A stretch of DNA of 64,000 bases from Puffinus mauretanicus (taxonomy: Eukaryota > Chordata > Aves > Procellariiformes > Procellariidae), in contig JAJKFH010003627.1 of the NCBI GenBank assembly GCA_023333565.1, forward strand, positions 6,491,501-6,555,500, written 5' to 3'. The notes under the pieces were generated by a model. That model was not told where the DNA came from. It was given only the letters and a program-made list of their open reading frames with translations, and made no database searches. A program made the translations under genes and the position numbers. Positions 49,301 through 60,319 of the stretch are shown in pieces. Position 1 is the stretch's first letter. Each line of letters begins with the position of its first letter.

Positions 49301-51230
49301 TAGCAGCCCAGGAAAGCAGCTCTGCCGCTTTTCCAAATTGAAACCAAAACTGATTTTAAAATGACTGCAGCGATGATGTTGCCTTTGTAACAGTTCTGGC
49401 ATTAAACCGCCTTATCATTGGCGAATAAAGGATTTGTGTATTCTGCATATTACTCACATTACTAACAGCCCCAGGACAGTGCTAGGCTCTCTATCAACAG
49501 CAAGAGATACACAGCCCTCATCCCAAAGTCTTTGCAACGCGGATATAAAACCCCAGCCGGGTGGCAACAGACCTACGGGTAAGCTTCTAGGAAAAACAAA
49601 ACAACTCACGTCAAGATGGAAAGCAGTGTGTTTCTACACCCCAGCTGCCTAACCATTCATCTTTATCATGCTATATTTATCTGCCGCTCATAACAGTTTG
49701 TTTTATAACGCTTTTTTGTTTAGCTACAGTAGCCTTCCAGATTTACACAAGGAAAGGAGCGGGGGCTTGCAGCGAGCACGTCTGCCGTGCACACACACAG
49801 TCAAGTTTGCTGCTTCACCTCCCGACCAAAGCCCAGCCAGGACAGCGTGAGGACCGCCACATGTGGTCATCCTTTTATCGTCCCTATTTCTCTTTTCCAT
49901 GGCACAGCAGAGCTCTGTCGAAGCCTCGTTGCGTTAGCGTGGTTGTGGTAATTTTAATACGGGTTACCACAGCAGAATGAGTACATTTACTGCTGTGCTG
50001 CACAAACACCACGTCATGAGCGGAGCACGCCGAGGACTCCCACAACTTCCACACCACATACCTCCCATGCAGCGATCCCGATAAATACTTCAGGGGAAAA
50101 AAAAAAAAAGGGGGTGGGAACAGGATATTTTAATTGACTTGACACTAAATTCCACTCCCCACATTGAATCAACCGAGCATTAAATTCATGTGTCTATTAT
50201 GGTATGTGCAGATGTGTCAGGGTACACACGTAAGTGTTTCCAGTTGCTCACTGAGTTATTTTCTTGTTGAATAAAAATAATGTGAAAGCCCTTAAAGGAA
50301 AGACCAACAGAATTTGATAACAAGATGCAACAGCTATCTAAGGTTTTTGAACAATCCCAACAAATTCAGGCAAGAAATATAACTTTTTAGCACTTCTTCC
50401 TAATATTCACTAGAGGTGAAGTATTCCTTGGGGTGGAACTGAGAGCTTTTTTGGGGATTGGTTTGTAGGGGTTGTTTTTTTTTTTTTTTGAAGATATTAC
50501 TGTATTAGCTTAGATTTTTTTTACAGAATAAGATTAAGGGAAGATGAAAAAAATCCAATATTTGTTCTATTGTTTTTTAACTAAGATCTTATGTAATGGT
50601 GGAGGAAAATATTTTGACAAATAAGATAGGTTTTTTTCTGGCTTAAAATATCTTCATTTAAAATTATATTTTTTTCAAAAGCAGTAAAATTGAAAGGAAA
50701 GGCATCAAAATGCTTTAAATAAAATATTTTAGTGGACTGAATGGAGGAATTTTTTTCAGGTTTTTGGTACATGTGAAATTAAGGGATTTTAATGAGCAAA
50801 TGCATAACATCTTGGAAAACTATGCCAGCAATGTTCACAGGACAGAGGAACCACAATGTGATCACTTCTGTTCAAAAACGAGAGGGCCAAATTCCCTGCT
50901 GGCCTAATCCCAGCAAAGCAAAGGACGTTAGATCAGGGAGGATTTGTCCTCCAGAAAGAAAATCATCTTTTCTTCCTGTAGGTAGAGCATCCTCTGGGCT
51001 GGTGTGAGTCACCGGGATACAGCAGAGGATATGGCCTCACAGTTTTTAGACGATTCCCATCAAAACGCCGGCGGGAGCCAGTGGGGCTTTGCGGCAGCAG
51101 AGCCCTTCTCCGGAGCGGGGATTTGCACAGACCGGGCTTTGTACTGGAACGAAAGCAGCCAGTCCCTCTCAGGCCACCAAAGTCCCTGAAGTCACTGCAT
51201 TTGTTTGCATGATGCCCAGCTGTTCCCCTC
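46301..51230. other. Long non-coding stretch, nothing recognised
   Basis: About 4.9 kb with short unrecognised frames. A MAF/AP-1-like TGACTCAGC is at 47621-47629. A-tracts and T-tracts lie at 50098-50110 and 50477-50490. CATCTTTTCTTCCTGTAG followed by GTAGAG at 50964-50987 is a second, weaker joined acceptor/donor-like motif. No transposon was recognised. Confidence 0.5.
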
Positions 51231-51480
51231 TTCCTTTTTAATTTTTTTTTTTTTCCTTAAAAATAGGATTTAAACCACTGAGGGGGAAAATGCTGCTCCG
51301 CCGCCTGTCCGTCACCGTGCAGGGGCTGGGGAGCGATGGAGGGCGGCGGTGAGAGCAGCAGGGCCTTTCAAACACGGCACCTGGTGCAATCTTTTGTTAT
51401 CTAACTCACCCGCGGAAAATAGAGTCCGATATTTCCCTTGAATCCAAAATGATCTACCACAGCAATTTTCATTACTCCAA

Positions 51481-51533
51481 GAAAAAGAGAGCGAGAGAGG
51501 AAAAAAAAAAAAGACAAAAAAAAAAAAAAAGAC
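51481..51533. repeat. A-rich low-complexity tract
   Basis: Purine-rich sequence has runs of 12 A (51501-51512) and 15 A (51516-51530). It forces a lysine-rich start on the 207-codon frame at 51449-52072, the longest in the window, which is therefore judged a chance frame. Confidence 0.85.
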
Positions 51534-52418
51534 ATTACTTCTCTGAATTACACGCCACTTTCATAATTCTCCCTGAAGTACCACACAGGGACTGTGTTGA
51601 AGGGAGGAAAATGAAAACAGCTGTGGAGGTTTTGGGTTACACTGCAGCTCCGTGCTGCCTTTGGCCCTTGCCCACCAGTGCAGTTTGTTCTAATCCTGGT
51701 CGTGAATGTCCGTATTTGTTACCGCTCGCTAAGGCGAGTCTTCTGCCTCTTGGAATAATAAAAACTGTTGTGCGCTTATCTGCTAAGCTTCTTCGACAGT
51801 TGCAAAAAGTCATCAAGTCAGCAATGTGCCCGGCGCCCAGGGCTGTCACTCAAAGGGGCTGCCCACTGGGACGGCAGCACCGGCGGATGGGGCTCATGTG
51901 CGGGCACGACTGCAGGGCTGGGGGAAATCGGTGCCCCCCCCCTAGGGCTGGCATTGCCCCCGCACCCCAGAGCTCCCCTTTCTCCCCCTCTTTTTTTTTC
52001 CTTTTTAATTTCTGCTACACATGCCCCAAACCGAAGAAGGAATCTCCATCGGTAAACCCACTCCTAAAATAGGTCACCTCATTTTCGGAAGGGATTTTGG
52101 ATCCCGAGGCAGATTTTGGTGAATACGAGGTGGCTTGCTTTCAGCAGGGCTGTGATTTAGGGCCACGCAACCCTCCCCTTCCTCACTCTCACCCCCGCCG
52201 CACCGGCCAGGTCTCCCCTCCGACCTCCATCCTCCGCTCTCCCTTCAGGTCTGCTGCGCTGCCACACTATTTCCTGCTGCTGGGCTCCTATTTTCTCCCT
52301 AATCCCTGACTTCCTCCACACTCTCCAAATAGTTCTCCTCGGCCTCAACTTTATTAACTTAAGCTGTTTATTCTTCTGCCACTAGAAAGTATTTCTGTGC
52401 ATTCCCTTTTCCTCTCCT
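51534..52418. other. GC- and pyrimidine-rich stretch
   Basis: GC-rich DNA with a run of nine C near 51937-51945 and a CT-rich section 52171-52330. Overlapping frames have no recognisable domain. CT-rich sequence ending CCCTTCAG at 52248 resembles a 3' splice site. No gene call is made. Confidence 0.45.
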
Positions 52419-52444
52419 CCCTGTGTCCCCCTACCCCCATCCCC
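52419..52444 (-). repeat. C-run cluster (G-quadruplex motif on minus strand)
   Basis: Four C runs (3, 5, 5 and 4 bases) are separated by five, two and two bases, which meets the usual quadruplex/i-motif pattern. Confidence 0.65.
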
Positions 52445-52528
52445 AACCTCGCTGCATGCTGAGAAACCATTTGCCCCTTTGGAGAACTGTGCATATTTTT
52501 TCCTCAATGCATTTGGGAGAGACAAGTT

Positions 52529-52543
52529 GGGGGGGGGGGGGGG
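52529..52543. repeat. Run of 15 G
   Basis: A single homopolymer G15 tract; it may be length-variable and error-prone in sequencing. Confidence 0.9.
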
Positions 52544-52616
52544 AGTTCCTGGCAGCTCCCCACCAGAGGATCGTATCTGGTTTTAATTTAGATAGTTAAA
52601 AATCACAGCCCCGCTG

Positions 52617-52790
52617 GAATCTGGAAGAGGAGCGTGTGTGCGTCTCTGCGTGTGTGGTTGTATAGGCGCGCATTGTTTTTGTCTGTATGGAAATAGGGTG
52701 ACATGTTTATTGTGTGTGTGCACGCGTGTTGTTTTTGCTCATGTGGAAATGGCGCGGTGCGTTGTTTGTGGCCTGCGAGTTGCCTACGTC
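52617..52790. repeat. Degenerate TG-rich minisatellite, ~56-bp period
   Basis: TTGTTTTTGTCTGTATGGAA at 52673 recurs as TTGTTTTTGCTCATGTGGAA at 52729, a 56-base spacing, and each is followed by an AAT-G-rich-TGTTT section. A more degraded unit (CTGGAAGAGGAGCGTGTG) precedes at about 52620. The region is TG-rich and retains many CpGs (GCGCGC, CACGCG, GGCGCGG), unlike its surroundings. Confidence 0.65.
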
Positions 52791-54140
52791 TGCGTTACAT
52801 CCGCGCGGAGCTGGCTGAGCCTGACGTTTCTATCTGTGCGGGAAAGTCCAAGAGAGCGGCCAACTGCGATATCCACTAAGTATCACCCAGCTCCACCACA
52901 GTAACCTGAAAGCCTCTCCCGGGAAAGCCAGCTCACAGCACAGCGCCTCGCGGGGAGGTGCAGGCTGGAGAGCAGAGCTCAGCCACAGCCATGGATTTGG
53001 AAACAGGAGCACCTGCGCTTAAGCACCTCCGGTCCTGAATGGAGCGATAGCAGCATGGCACAGACCAGGGTTACACCTCCAAAAGGCCTACTAGATAGGC
53101 AGCACCAGGCTATGTGTCCAGTCATGGCCAAAGAGAGCCAGCAAACAACTGGTTTCTATTGGCACATCTCTCTGTAGCAAAAGCATTGGAGAGCTCAGCT
53201 GTATTTTGTGCTCCTCAGCCCCAAAACCTGAGGATCCCTACTTCCATATGCAGCACACACACATATCTATATATAAAAAATCATATATGGGACTATACAT
53301 GTATCCATACACATGCATACCGACGCAATCTTCCATGCACACGTATGCGGGACTATGGAAAGCACCGTGTTAAGGTCCCGAGGCAGCGGGGAGGGGAGGC
53401 TGGGGTAACGCCTCTGCCTCTAATGCAGTTCACTTCCTCCCCCGATCCCAGCAGAAGTGACTTATTACAGGAGCTTATAAAAATTCCCCTGAAGAATAAT
53501 TGCAAAATGAAACAAATTGCGCTAAGTGGTGGCCAATAATTTCACCGGGGACAGAGGCTATTAGACCAGCCGGGAGGGTCCTCGTCTCCACTCCACCCTC
53601 CTCCAGCTGGGACAAGCCCTGTCTAAGGGGTAGTAGTAGCAATGTAGTCAGAGCATATTTTTAGGGGGCAATTAATTGTGTCTCTATCAAAGAGGAGCCA
53701 AAATCACCATCTGCCTAGAGCTGCTTGTGGCAATGGGCATATCCCAGCAGCAGGGCTCACCCATGAGCAGACAGACAGACACCCATGAGCCTGCTCCCAG
53801 CACTTCACCATCCATCCAGTTAAAAAGTTTTTCCAAGGGATACAAAGCCACCTTTCCGCAGCCTAAGCCTGCCACTCCAAATGTTGCCCACAGCAGGCGA
53901 GGAGCAGAGGTTACTCACTTGGCTGCCACTCCTTTGGGATATGTGAATAATATTCTCACGTCTCCCCCAGTCTCTAAACTACAGAGCGCACTTCGTCCGT
54001 CCACTCCTCTTTGGCCACCTCTGGAAACCTCAGCTCCTTCTTGTTGTTCTCCTCTGTACTCCTGAACTGCCAAGGGAACAAGTTCCCTGTAGCGTTAACC
54101 AGTATTTTTGGCCTCTGCTCAACAGCTGACCAAGAGGAGA
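52791..54140. other. Non-coding stretch, nothing recognised
   Basis: It includes a CACACACACATATCTATATATA tract (53256-53277) and frames of 141 and 129 codons (53114-53539, 53676-54065) without recognisable domains. At 53450-53550 a compact AT-rich part (GAATAATTGCAAAATG) has a mild enhancer-like texture. Confidence 0.45.
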
Positions 54141-54155
54141 TGTTCTTTTGAGATG

Positions 54156-54238
54156 AAAAAAAGAAAGAAAGAAAAAAAAGACCCAGCACATTCCCTCCTC
54201 CTTCTCCTCTACCTCCAAAAAAATAAAATAAAATAATC
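54156..54238. repeat. A-rich GAAA and AAAAT tracts
   Basis: A GAAAGAAAGAAA tract and, after about 40 bases of pyrimidine-rich sequence, an AAAATAAAATAAAAT tract. Ordinary low-complexity sequence. Confidence 0.8.
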
Positions 54239-54240
54239 AC

Positions 54241-55749
54241 ACAAGTGATGAAAAATGGGCCATGTGTAAAGAACTGCAGACCCCAGGGGCAGCTCTGGAT
54301 TGAACTCCCTATTTATACATGGTTTTACATTATTATTTACTACAGTAATCAATGTAAAAACACTGCCTACCCTAGCAACCCCTGTGTCATATGGTGTGTA
54401 TACATCACCTCTGGGAAGCAGGTCAGCTCTATAAAGAAAATCAGCCATATTTAACGTGAAACTCTGTAGTTTTTACAATGTTTTTAAAAATGTTTTACAA
54501 CATGTAGAAATGCTTCCATAAAAGCAGACTTATTAATCCCAGTTTTAAGCTGTCTTTTAAAGCGTAGTTTTCTTACACAAATATTTTCCTTGTCTCCCCA
54601 CTGCTCCCTGCTCCCCCTTTTAAATAATGTTATAATAGAAAAGGAACCAGGTCCTCAGACAGGGAAGGCAGCTCAGCACCGTTCACCTCCACGGACCCCC
54701 GATTTCCCCCCAGAAGACAGGGGGGAAAGAGGACGGTTGCCTAGCCTGGGGGAGATAACTCTCCTGGGTGCTACCAGCAATGTGGGGTATCTGCAGGATT
54801 TAGGAGGTTTTCTTACGCTTATCCCAAGACTGAGAGTCTTTGCACCAAATGTGAGGTTCTCAACCAAGAAGCCTAAAGTAGGAACCTAACTGGGCCCCTT
54901 TCCCCGCCAAGGGAGGGCTATAGACAACTCAGGTCTGAATTGCCCTCTGGAGATGCCTGTCCCTTATTAATGCTGGAAAGAGTCTAGCGTAATTACGTGC
55001 CTAATTTAGGAACGAGATGCAAAAAAACCGCAGGCCCTATTCCTGGAGATGCCTCCCTGCTCAGTACCCACCACTGCTCCCCCCAGAGCCCCAGGAGGGC
55101 TGCCCACCACACCCCGCCCACACCCCTGGTCCCACGCAGTGGGGCTGAGCTTCCCACCTCAGCGTCGGAGGTACCACACGGGTCCAAGCGAGAAGCACCA
55201 GAGCTGCACGAAAGGGACATCATCACGCCATGCATCCAAGCCAGCTCTGCGCAGGGCTGCTGACATGGCCACCCGTGAAATTGCAAGTCAGTCCCTTGCT
55301 CATGGAGAGGAGCAGAGAGACCCCAGGATCACCCAGGGAGGGCACCGTTCCCACAGCAGAGATTTGGGCACTGCAGGTGTGGCTGCAGCAGTATCAGACC
55401 CCCCGGGGCAGCCCAGCAGCTCCCGGTACGCGTGCCCTGGGAAGGGGCTGGGATACGGAGGTGAGCGCTGCGGCAAGCAGCACAGCTGAGCCCCCGGGTC
55501 CTCCCGCAGCCTTCCCGCCTGAGTAAAGGCACAGGGGTGAAGTCCATTTTTGCAAGATCGTTGCTTAGATCTGCCTGGCAATATCTCTGAGGAACCCTAC
55601 AGATCAGAAAAGCTCTATACAAATGACAGCTCTGTATTACTGCTTTAACGATGACCAATATATTTAAAAAAATCCATGGCGTTGGCATTTAAAGTTTCCA
55701 TCAGACAGATAAAAATTAGCTCTCAGATAAGACAAGCTGCCCTGTCCAC
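54241..55749. other. AT-rich then GC-rich non-coding stretch
   Basis: AT-rich to about 54600, then GC-rich (55020-55540) with frames of 146, 98 and 119 codons overlapping on both strands. None has a recognisable domain. CpG is moderately retained around 55130-55250 but short of an island. Confidence 0.45.
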
Positions 55750-55895
55750 CCCCATTTCTAATCCTCACAGCAATTCCCTTTGAGTAACAGCCCATTTTAC
55801 AGAGAGCAAAAACTGAGACATGGAGAACTTGGTAACTTGCCCGAGGTCACATATTTTTTCTACATCCTGACAGCCGGTGTTCAAAAGCATCACAT
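55750..55895 (-). repeat. MIR SINE relic (minus orientation)
   Basis: The plus strand reads CTAATCCTCACAGCAATTCC, GCCCATTTTACAGAGAGC, AAAACTGAGACATGGAGAAC, TTGGTAACTTGCCCGAGGTC and then CAGCCGGTGTTCAAA. This is the exact order of the reverse complement of the MIR core (AATCCTCACAACAACCC, CCATTTTACAGATGAGG, AAACTGAGGC, TAACTTGCCCAAGGTCACAC, GAGCCGGGATTCAAA). MIRs are tRNA-derived SINEs older than the amniote radiation, and this is the best-preserved copy in the window. Confidence 0.85.
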
Positions 55896-56269
55896 CTTTA
55901 CGATAAGGACTGGATGCTGCAACGTTTCAGTGATGGGGGGACAGGATTGCTGGTCCCTGCCATCTGGCTAAACCTATTCACGCCCACCACCAGCCTCATC
56001 TCTGTAATAAGCTTGACTGCGCCGATGGGGGGATGCTGTTTATCTTTCGCCCCCCGCGACCCCACTCGGCAGCTTCCCTTGCTGGTCCTTCATTGGACCC
56101 AGATTTCCACCCTGCCTGCTGTTTTTCCAGCAGTGGCGTTTTGGCTCCTGGCAGACTGAAGAGACATTTCTGTTGGCAGCTCAGGAATTCCCTTTGTGTC
56201 TTTCCTGAGTTTAGGCTCACCTTGATGCTAGTCTCTGACCCCTCTTTAATGCAGAGGAATGTGTGAAAA
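55896..56269. other. Non-coding stretch, nothing recognised
   Basis: Mixed composition with overlapping short frames on both strands (55914-56266 plus, 55996-56220 minus). No known domain or repeat. Confidence 0.45.
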
Positions 56270-56500
56270 ATTTATTCCCCTTTTCATTAAGAACTCATTT
56301 AAATTCACCAAAAGGTGACCCGGCTCCTTCCACTGTGGCTATATTGTTCTCTGCGAAGCTGTTTTATTTCTGACTTTGAGTTCAACAGAAAAGTGAGATC
56401 TCGCTTCCACTGACCCAATAATTTAATTCTTTGGCATCAACAATGAATAAAACGACGTGGAGACACGTTTGAGGTACATTTCTCATGCTCATAAACAGTC
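56270..56500. promoter_or_regulatory. Candidate conserved non-coding block
   Basis: AT-leaning DNA without repeats includes TTCACCAAAAGGTGAC (inverted TTCACC/GGTGA), CAATAATTTAATTC and CAACAATGAATAAAACGACG. Homeodomain- and SOX-type cores lie close together. Enhancer-like texture only. Confidence 0.33.
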
Positions 56501-56939
56501 TGACCAGCTATGAGGAAAGACTGCGTGTCCCTGGGCGTAGCGTCCTCCTCTTAGCTTGCTTAATTAGCAACTGTGGTAAGACTGGGAATTTGATTTTCCA
56601 TTAAAAACTTAGAAAAATATTTGTTTTGTTTATTTGTTTTTCACAACACACAAAACGAAAGCCAAACCCATCATTTCTACTCTGGTTTGTTTTGTTTTTT
56701 TGACAAGTGAAAAATCGACAATCCTAGACTCAAAGTGTTTTGGGGACTGATCTGGAAAAGGTGCCAACGCAAATAGTGTCATCCTTTGTGCAAAACTTCA
56801 TCTAAAAAAAAAAAAGAAAAAAAAGCCATTTTTCATCCAAAAAGCACTTTGGAAAAATCAAAGGCCAATTGTCAACTCACTTTATTCTCAATCTGATTCT
56901 TATTAACGTCCCTTAATCTCCTGTGTGCTCAGAGCTGGA
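56501..56939. other. AT-rich non-coding stretch
   Basis: It includes TTTGTTTTGTTTATTTGTTTTTCAC-type low-complexity sequence near 56616-56642 and an A12/A8 tract at 56804-56824. No gene seen. Confidence 0.5.
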
Positions 56940-57030
56940 CGTGTTGCAGCAACGCGCGTAGCTGTGGCACGGCAGCCCGCAGGCACACCACGGAGGTGCG
57001 CGGAGCTGGATGCAGCACAAACGCACCAGG
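56940..57030. other. CpG-retaining patch
   Basis: About ten CpGs in roughly 85 bases (including CAACGCGCGTAG and GGTGCGCGGAG), well above the window background. A GTTGCAGCAAC near-palindrome is at its start. Possibly an unmethylated regulatory patch; too short for an island. Confidence 0.4.
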
Positions 57031-57955
57031 AGAGGCAGCGAAGGCCCTTGCCCAGAGGACCCCATCATCTTCAGCGATGCGAGGGGCAGAGAAGACAATA
57101 GCTTGTCATCCCTCCTAACTGAAGGGAAGGTGAGGCAGGGATAGGGAGGAAAAAGGGCGCAGGGGTTGTAGTATTCCCCTCGCCCCTATTTAGGTCAAGG
57201 CTTTACTTATCCCATACCCGGCCAAGACACGTTCACCAATCTACTCAACATCATCCCCCTCCAGTGCATTGACCACAAAATTACCACTCGTTTCTCCCAG
57301 CACAGCGGGACCCCTAGGCAGAGACAGCCATGGCGATCCTCCGACAAGCACCTTAGCTGCAGGAGACCTGCTCTGCCGCTGTCGTCCCCAGCGTGCCAGG
57401 AGAAGCTGGCTACCCAGCGTAAGCCACAACCAGCTGCAGTTTTCCTTATTTGTGTCATTTGTGTATTTGGTTTGCAGAGGCGCGGGGGAGGAAAAGGCCC
57501 TAATACAATTTATTTTTTAAATGAACCTATTTAAAACTATGGATGCCGACTTTTCAGTAGTCTTCTGGGGGCTGTTACAAAGGGGCCCTGGTTGAAATCT
57601 ATCTGAAGGGAGTTAACCACAGCCCTTTGCTCACACATGTGGTATAATGTAGGCTCTTTATTGCTTTTCTTTACTCCACACACACACACATTTAAGATAC
57701 GCAGAATAGAGCTTTTCTAAATATCTTACAAGTGCGTTTGTGTGTACGCTGGATTTATGGCAAAAAGGGAAACCTACTTCTGCCCTCAATTAAGGAAACC
57801 CGTGAGCAAGCAGGACTCAACACCAAGCTCCACACAAGAGCCAGGAGGGAGCTGCTGGAGGAGAGTGTAACACAGCCTAGTGACACTTGGAGAGGACAAA
57901 CACCCCAGTCTTATCAGGAAAATGAGTTCACACCCCAGGATTTCAGGAGAAAGGG
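57031..57955. other. Non-coding stretch, nothing recognised
   Basis: Balanced to AT-rich, with a CACACACACACACA tract at 57676-57690. Short frames are not recognised. Confidence 0.45.
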
Positions 57956-57976
57956 AGCCAGTGCACCAGGGAAGGA
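57956..57976. repeat. 21-bp exact direct repeat, copy 1
   Basis: A 21-base string beginning AGCCAGTGCACCAGG is identical to 58376-58396. Flanking bases do not match. Chance identity of this length within a window this size is improbable. Confidence 0.8.
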
Positions 57977-58375
57977 TGCCAGACTCAAGACTCATGCATC
58001 TCCCTCCAGAGAGAGAGAAGCCGGTCTGACCCTCCACGTCTAAAGTTCGGTCCTGCAAAGAGCCAAGGCTTGGATTCATCTCCTCTAGCTTTTGGGCAGC
58101 CTGCTGAGGCACGCAAGCTGGGAGCATGGTCACCTGAGACTCCTTCTGTGGTCAAAGGAAGAAATCAGCTCCTTCGGGGCAGGCTTAAGGCCTTAGACCA
58201 TGCCCAAAACATCTGTTGGAGGTGTTTCTGCCTCTCCACCACCTGTCCTACTGCCTGGGCTCAGGCTGGGCGTTTGCAAGCCCAGCTGCATGTCTTCCTC
58301 TCCCCCAGGCACTGCTGCAATTGCAGGGCTTCGGGCTGTGAGCGGGATGAGCCAAACTTCATCTATCACAGTCAA

Positions 58376-58396
58376 AGCCAGTGCACCAGGGAAGGA
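58376..58396. repeat. 21-bp exact direct repeat, copy 2
   Basis: Second copy, exactly 420 bases downstream of the first in the same orientation. See 57956-57976. Confidence 0.8.
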
Positions 58397-59079
58397 ATAT
58401 TTGGACCACCTACCATGGCACCTAGGACAAATGTAGGTGTCAGTGATGACATCTGTGTTCAAGAGTGATGAGCAGCCCAGGCCACCTACCACCCGGTGAT
58501 GCCAGATCCTGGCTCCTTAACCACAGGGGAGAAACATAGAGGGGACCAGGGGGAATATTTTCCACCAGAGCAGTTAACAATACGGCACCTAATTGTCACA
58601 CCTACCTCTTCCCCTTGACCATCAAGAGCAGCCAGGATCCAAGATCACTGGATAGGAGATCAGCTGAACATCTCCTCCCTGTCACACCAGATCCTCTCTA
58701 GCCACCCCTCACCTTGGTGTCAAGATTTGCACCAATTTTCAACAGCAGCCTTTTCAGATGCCTGGAGATGTCGTACATTGGGTCGTGTCATGAAGGGACA
58801 GAAGCTCAGCTGGTGTAGATCAGCCCTGATCGGCTGAAGTCGCCAGTTGAAGACTTAGCCCAAAGTTGGCATCCCAGTGTTTAAGATTCCAGAAATTGCA
58901 AATCCAACCGCATTTTTAACCTTGTGGGGTTTTTGGAGCTCTGCTTTGCTGCGCTAATGTGTTTTTAACGTTGTTTCTTCCCTGGTATGCGTGTTATATT
59001 AGCACACATGCACACGCGCACCCCGTATACACAGAAAGTCTATAAAACAGGGCACTCGTATAATTTTAAAATAGACAAA
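58397..59079. other. Non-coding stretch, nothing recognised
   Basis: No credible frames and no repeats apart from a CACACATGCACACGCGCACC-type tract near 59002. Confidence 0.5.
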
Positions 59080-59420
59080 TCAGTTTAAAGCATTAAAGCA
59101 AATCTGGTAAAAGAAAATCTCTCCTGGGTTGACATTTTGTTTGCCAAGTTTTAGCTTGGAATGAATTTTTATGACTGAGTTATAAACCCTCGAAAATAGT
59201 GGTTTATAATGGAAATCTTGACAAATCCTTAACACAGGCCCCATTGTAACATATTCTGTACATATCCCATTGATCTATGGTAATAACAAGTTTTATATAA
59301 AACATTTTAACCATGGGAGCGACGTGGTTATCTTCAGGCTTCCAAAAATATTTTTCAAATAAATAGGTGGCTTTTTCAATTGGGCAAAATTCAAGGAATT
59401 GAACATCGAAAATGACATCT
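59080..59420. promoter_or_regulatory. Strong-looking candidate conserved element
   Basis: About 340 bases of AT-rich, frame-free, repeat-free sequence hold repeated posterior-HOX/CDX-like cores (TTTTATGAC, GTTATAAACCC, GGTTTATAATGG), a 14-base perfect palindrome at 59290-59303, and CAATTGGGC/GGAATTGAAC steps. It ends at a poly-A tract. This is one of the best candidates in the window for an ancient enhancer. Conservation is inferred, not shown. Confidence 0.4.
59290..59303. repeat. 14-base perfect palindrome
   Basis: GTTTTATATAAAAC is its own reverse complement. It has two TTTTAT-type half-sites facing each other. Confidence 0.9.
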
Positions 59421-59440
59421 AAATATTCGTCTGGATTTAA

Positions 59441-59464
59441 AAAAAGGCAAAAAAAAAAAAAAAA
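59441..59464. repeat. Poly-A tract (A16)
   Basis: AAAAAGGC is followed by 16 consecutive A (59449-59464). No LINE or retrocopy body is recognised upstream, so a processed-pseudogene tail is not supported. Confidence 0.85.
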
Positions 59465-60319
59465 TCACAATAATCCACAACCCATGATGAAAAGCAGTCA
59501 CTGACTAAGCAGCAATTCTGCTCTGATATAACTCTCAACACAGGATGGGGTATTAGCCACGAGCAACAGAAATTACTTTCTTAGAGGATTAGCTGTAGGC
59601 CTGAAACAATAAGCAACTTAAAAAGCAAGCTATTCCCTGAGTAGGCAAACTGATAAAACCGGGATTCAAAGGATTTGGGTGCTAGGTCCCCAAAACCTCC
59701 TTCTCTCCCGCAAGGCAGACACTGCCTTTGCCCCAGCAGCTCCCCACCACTGCCCTGTCTTGGGCTTAGCCCAGGCTGGGGCTACCTGGCAGGTCTAACC
59801 CAGGTACCGCGCGCTTTCCGCTCCGCTGAGGCCGGGACTTGATGCCGTAGGGATGAGAGGCAACCGGAGCCGTGCATTTTATCCTGTCCTTGGTATTGCA
59901 GTGGCGGTGATGGGTGCTTCAGGGATGGGACCAGGTGCGGGGCAGGACAGGTGCCTTTCCCCAATGCCTTCCACCCTCAAACCTGCGTTTGACCACCACG
60001 CCTGATCTTGGGCCCACAAAGTGTCCCCCTAGACTCCAAAACATGGGAGTATTTAGACAGGCAGCCTCCTTGGGGCTGGAGAAAGGTAAACAGTAATTTT
60101 CAAGGCAATTATATCTGCAAAAGTACTTTAGTCCATTGACTAGCAAATGCTGAGACTGCAGGCACATGAACCCAAGCAGCAATAAAAGTTCTGTCCTCTT
60201 TCTTTTTTTTCCTGATGGTGCTAGAAGCTCAGTCTGTCTCTGAAATATTTCCTAATATCTGTCTCTGAATTTTCCTAATGTCTGAAAAATTCACAGTCTT
60301 CATTATTTAGCCTTACATT
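59465..60319. other. Non-coding stretch, nothing recognised
   Basis: Includes a GC-richer part (59690-60010) with overlapping frames. No recognised gene, RNA or repeat. Confidence 0.5.

Noticed and set aside
51449..52072. Longest open frame in the window, 207 codons on the plus strand
   Set aside because: Its start is a lysine/arginine-rich artefact of an A-rich tract and its end is GC-rich low-complexity sequence. No known domain; other frames overlap it.
59441..59464. Poly-A tract as a possible retrocopy tail
   Set aside because: No recognisable mRNA or LINE body upstream and no target-site duplication noticed.
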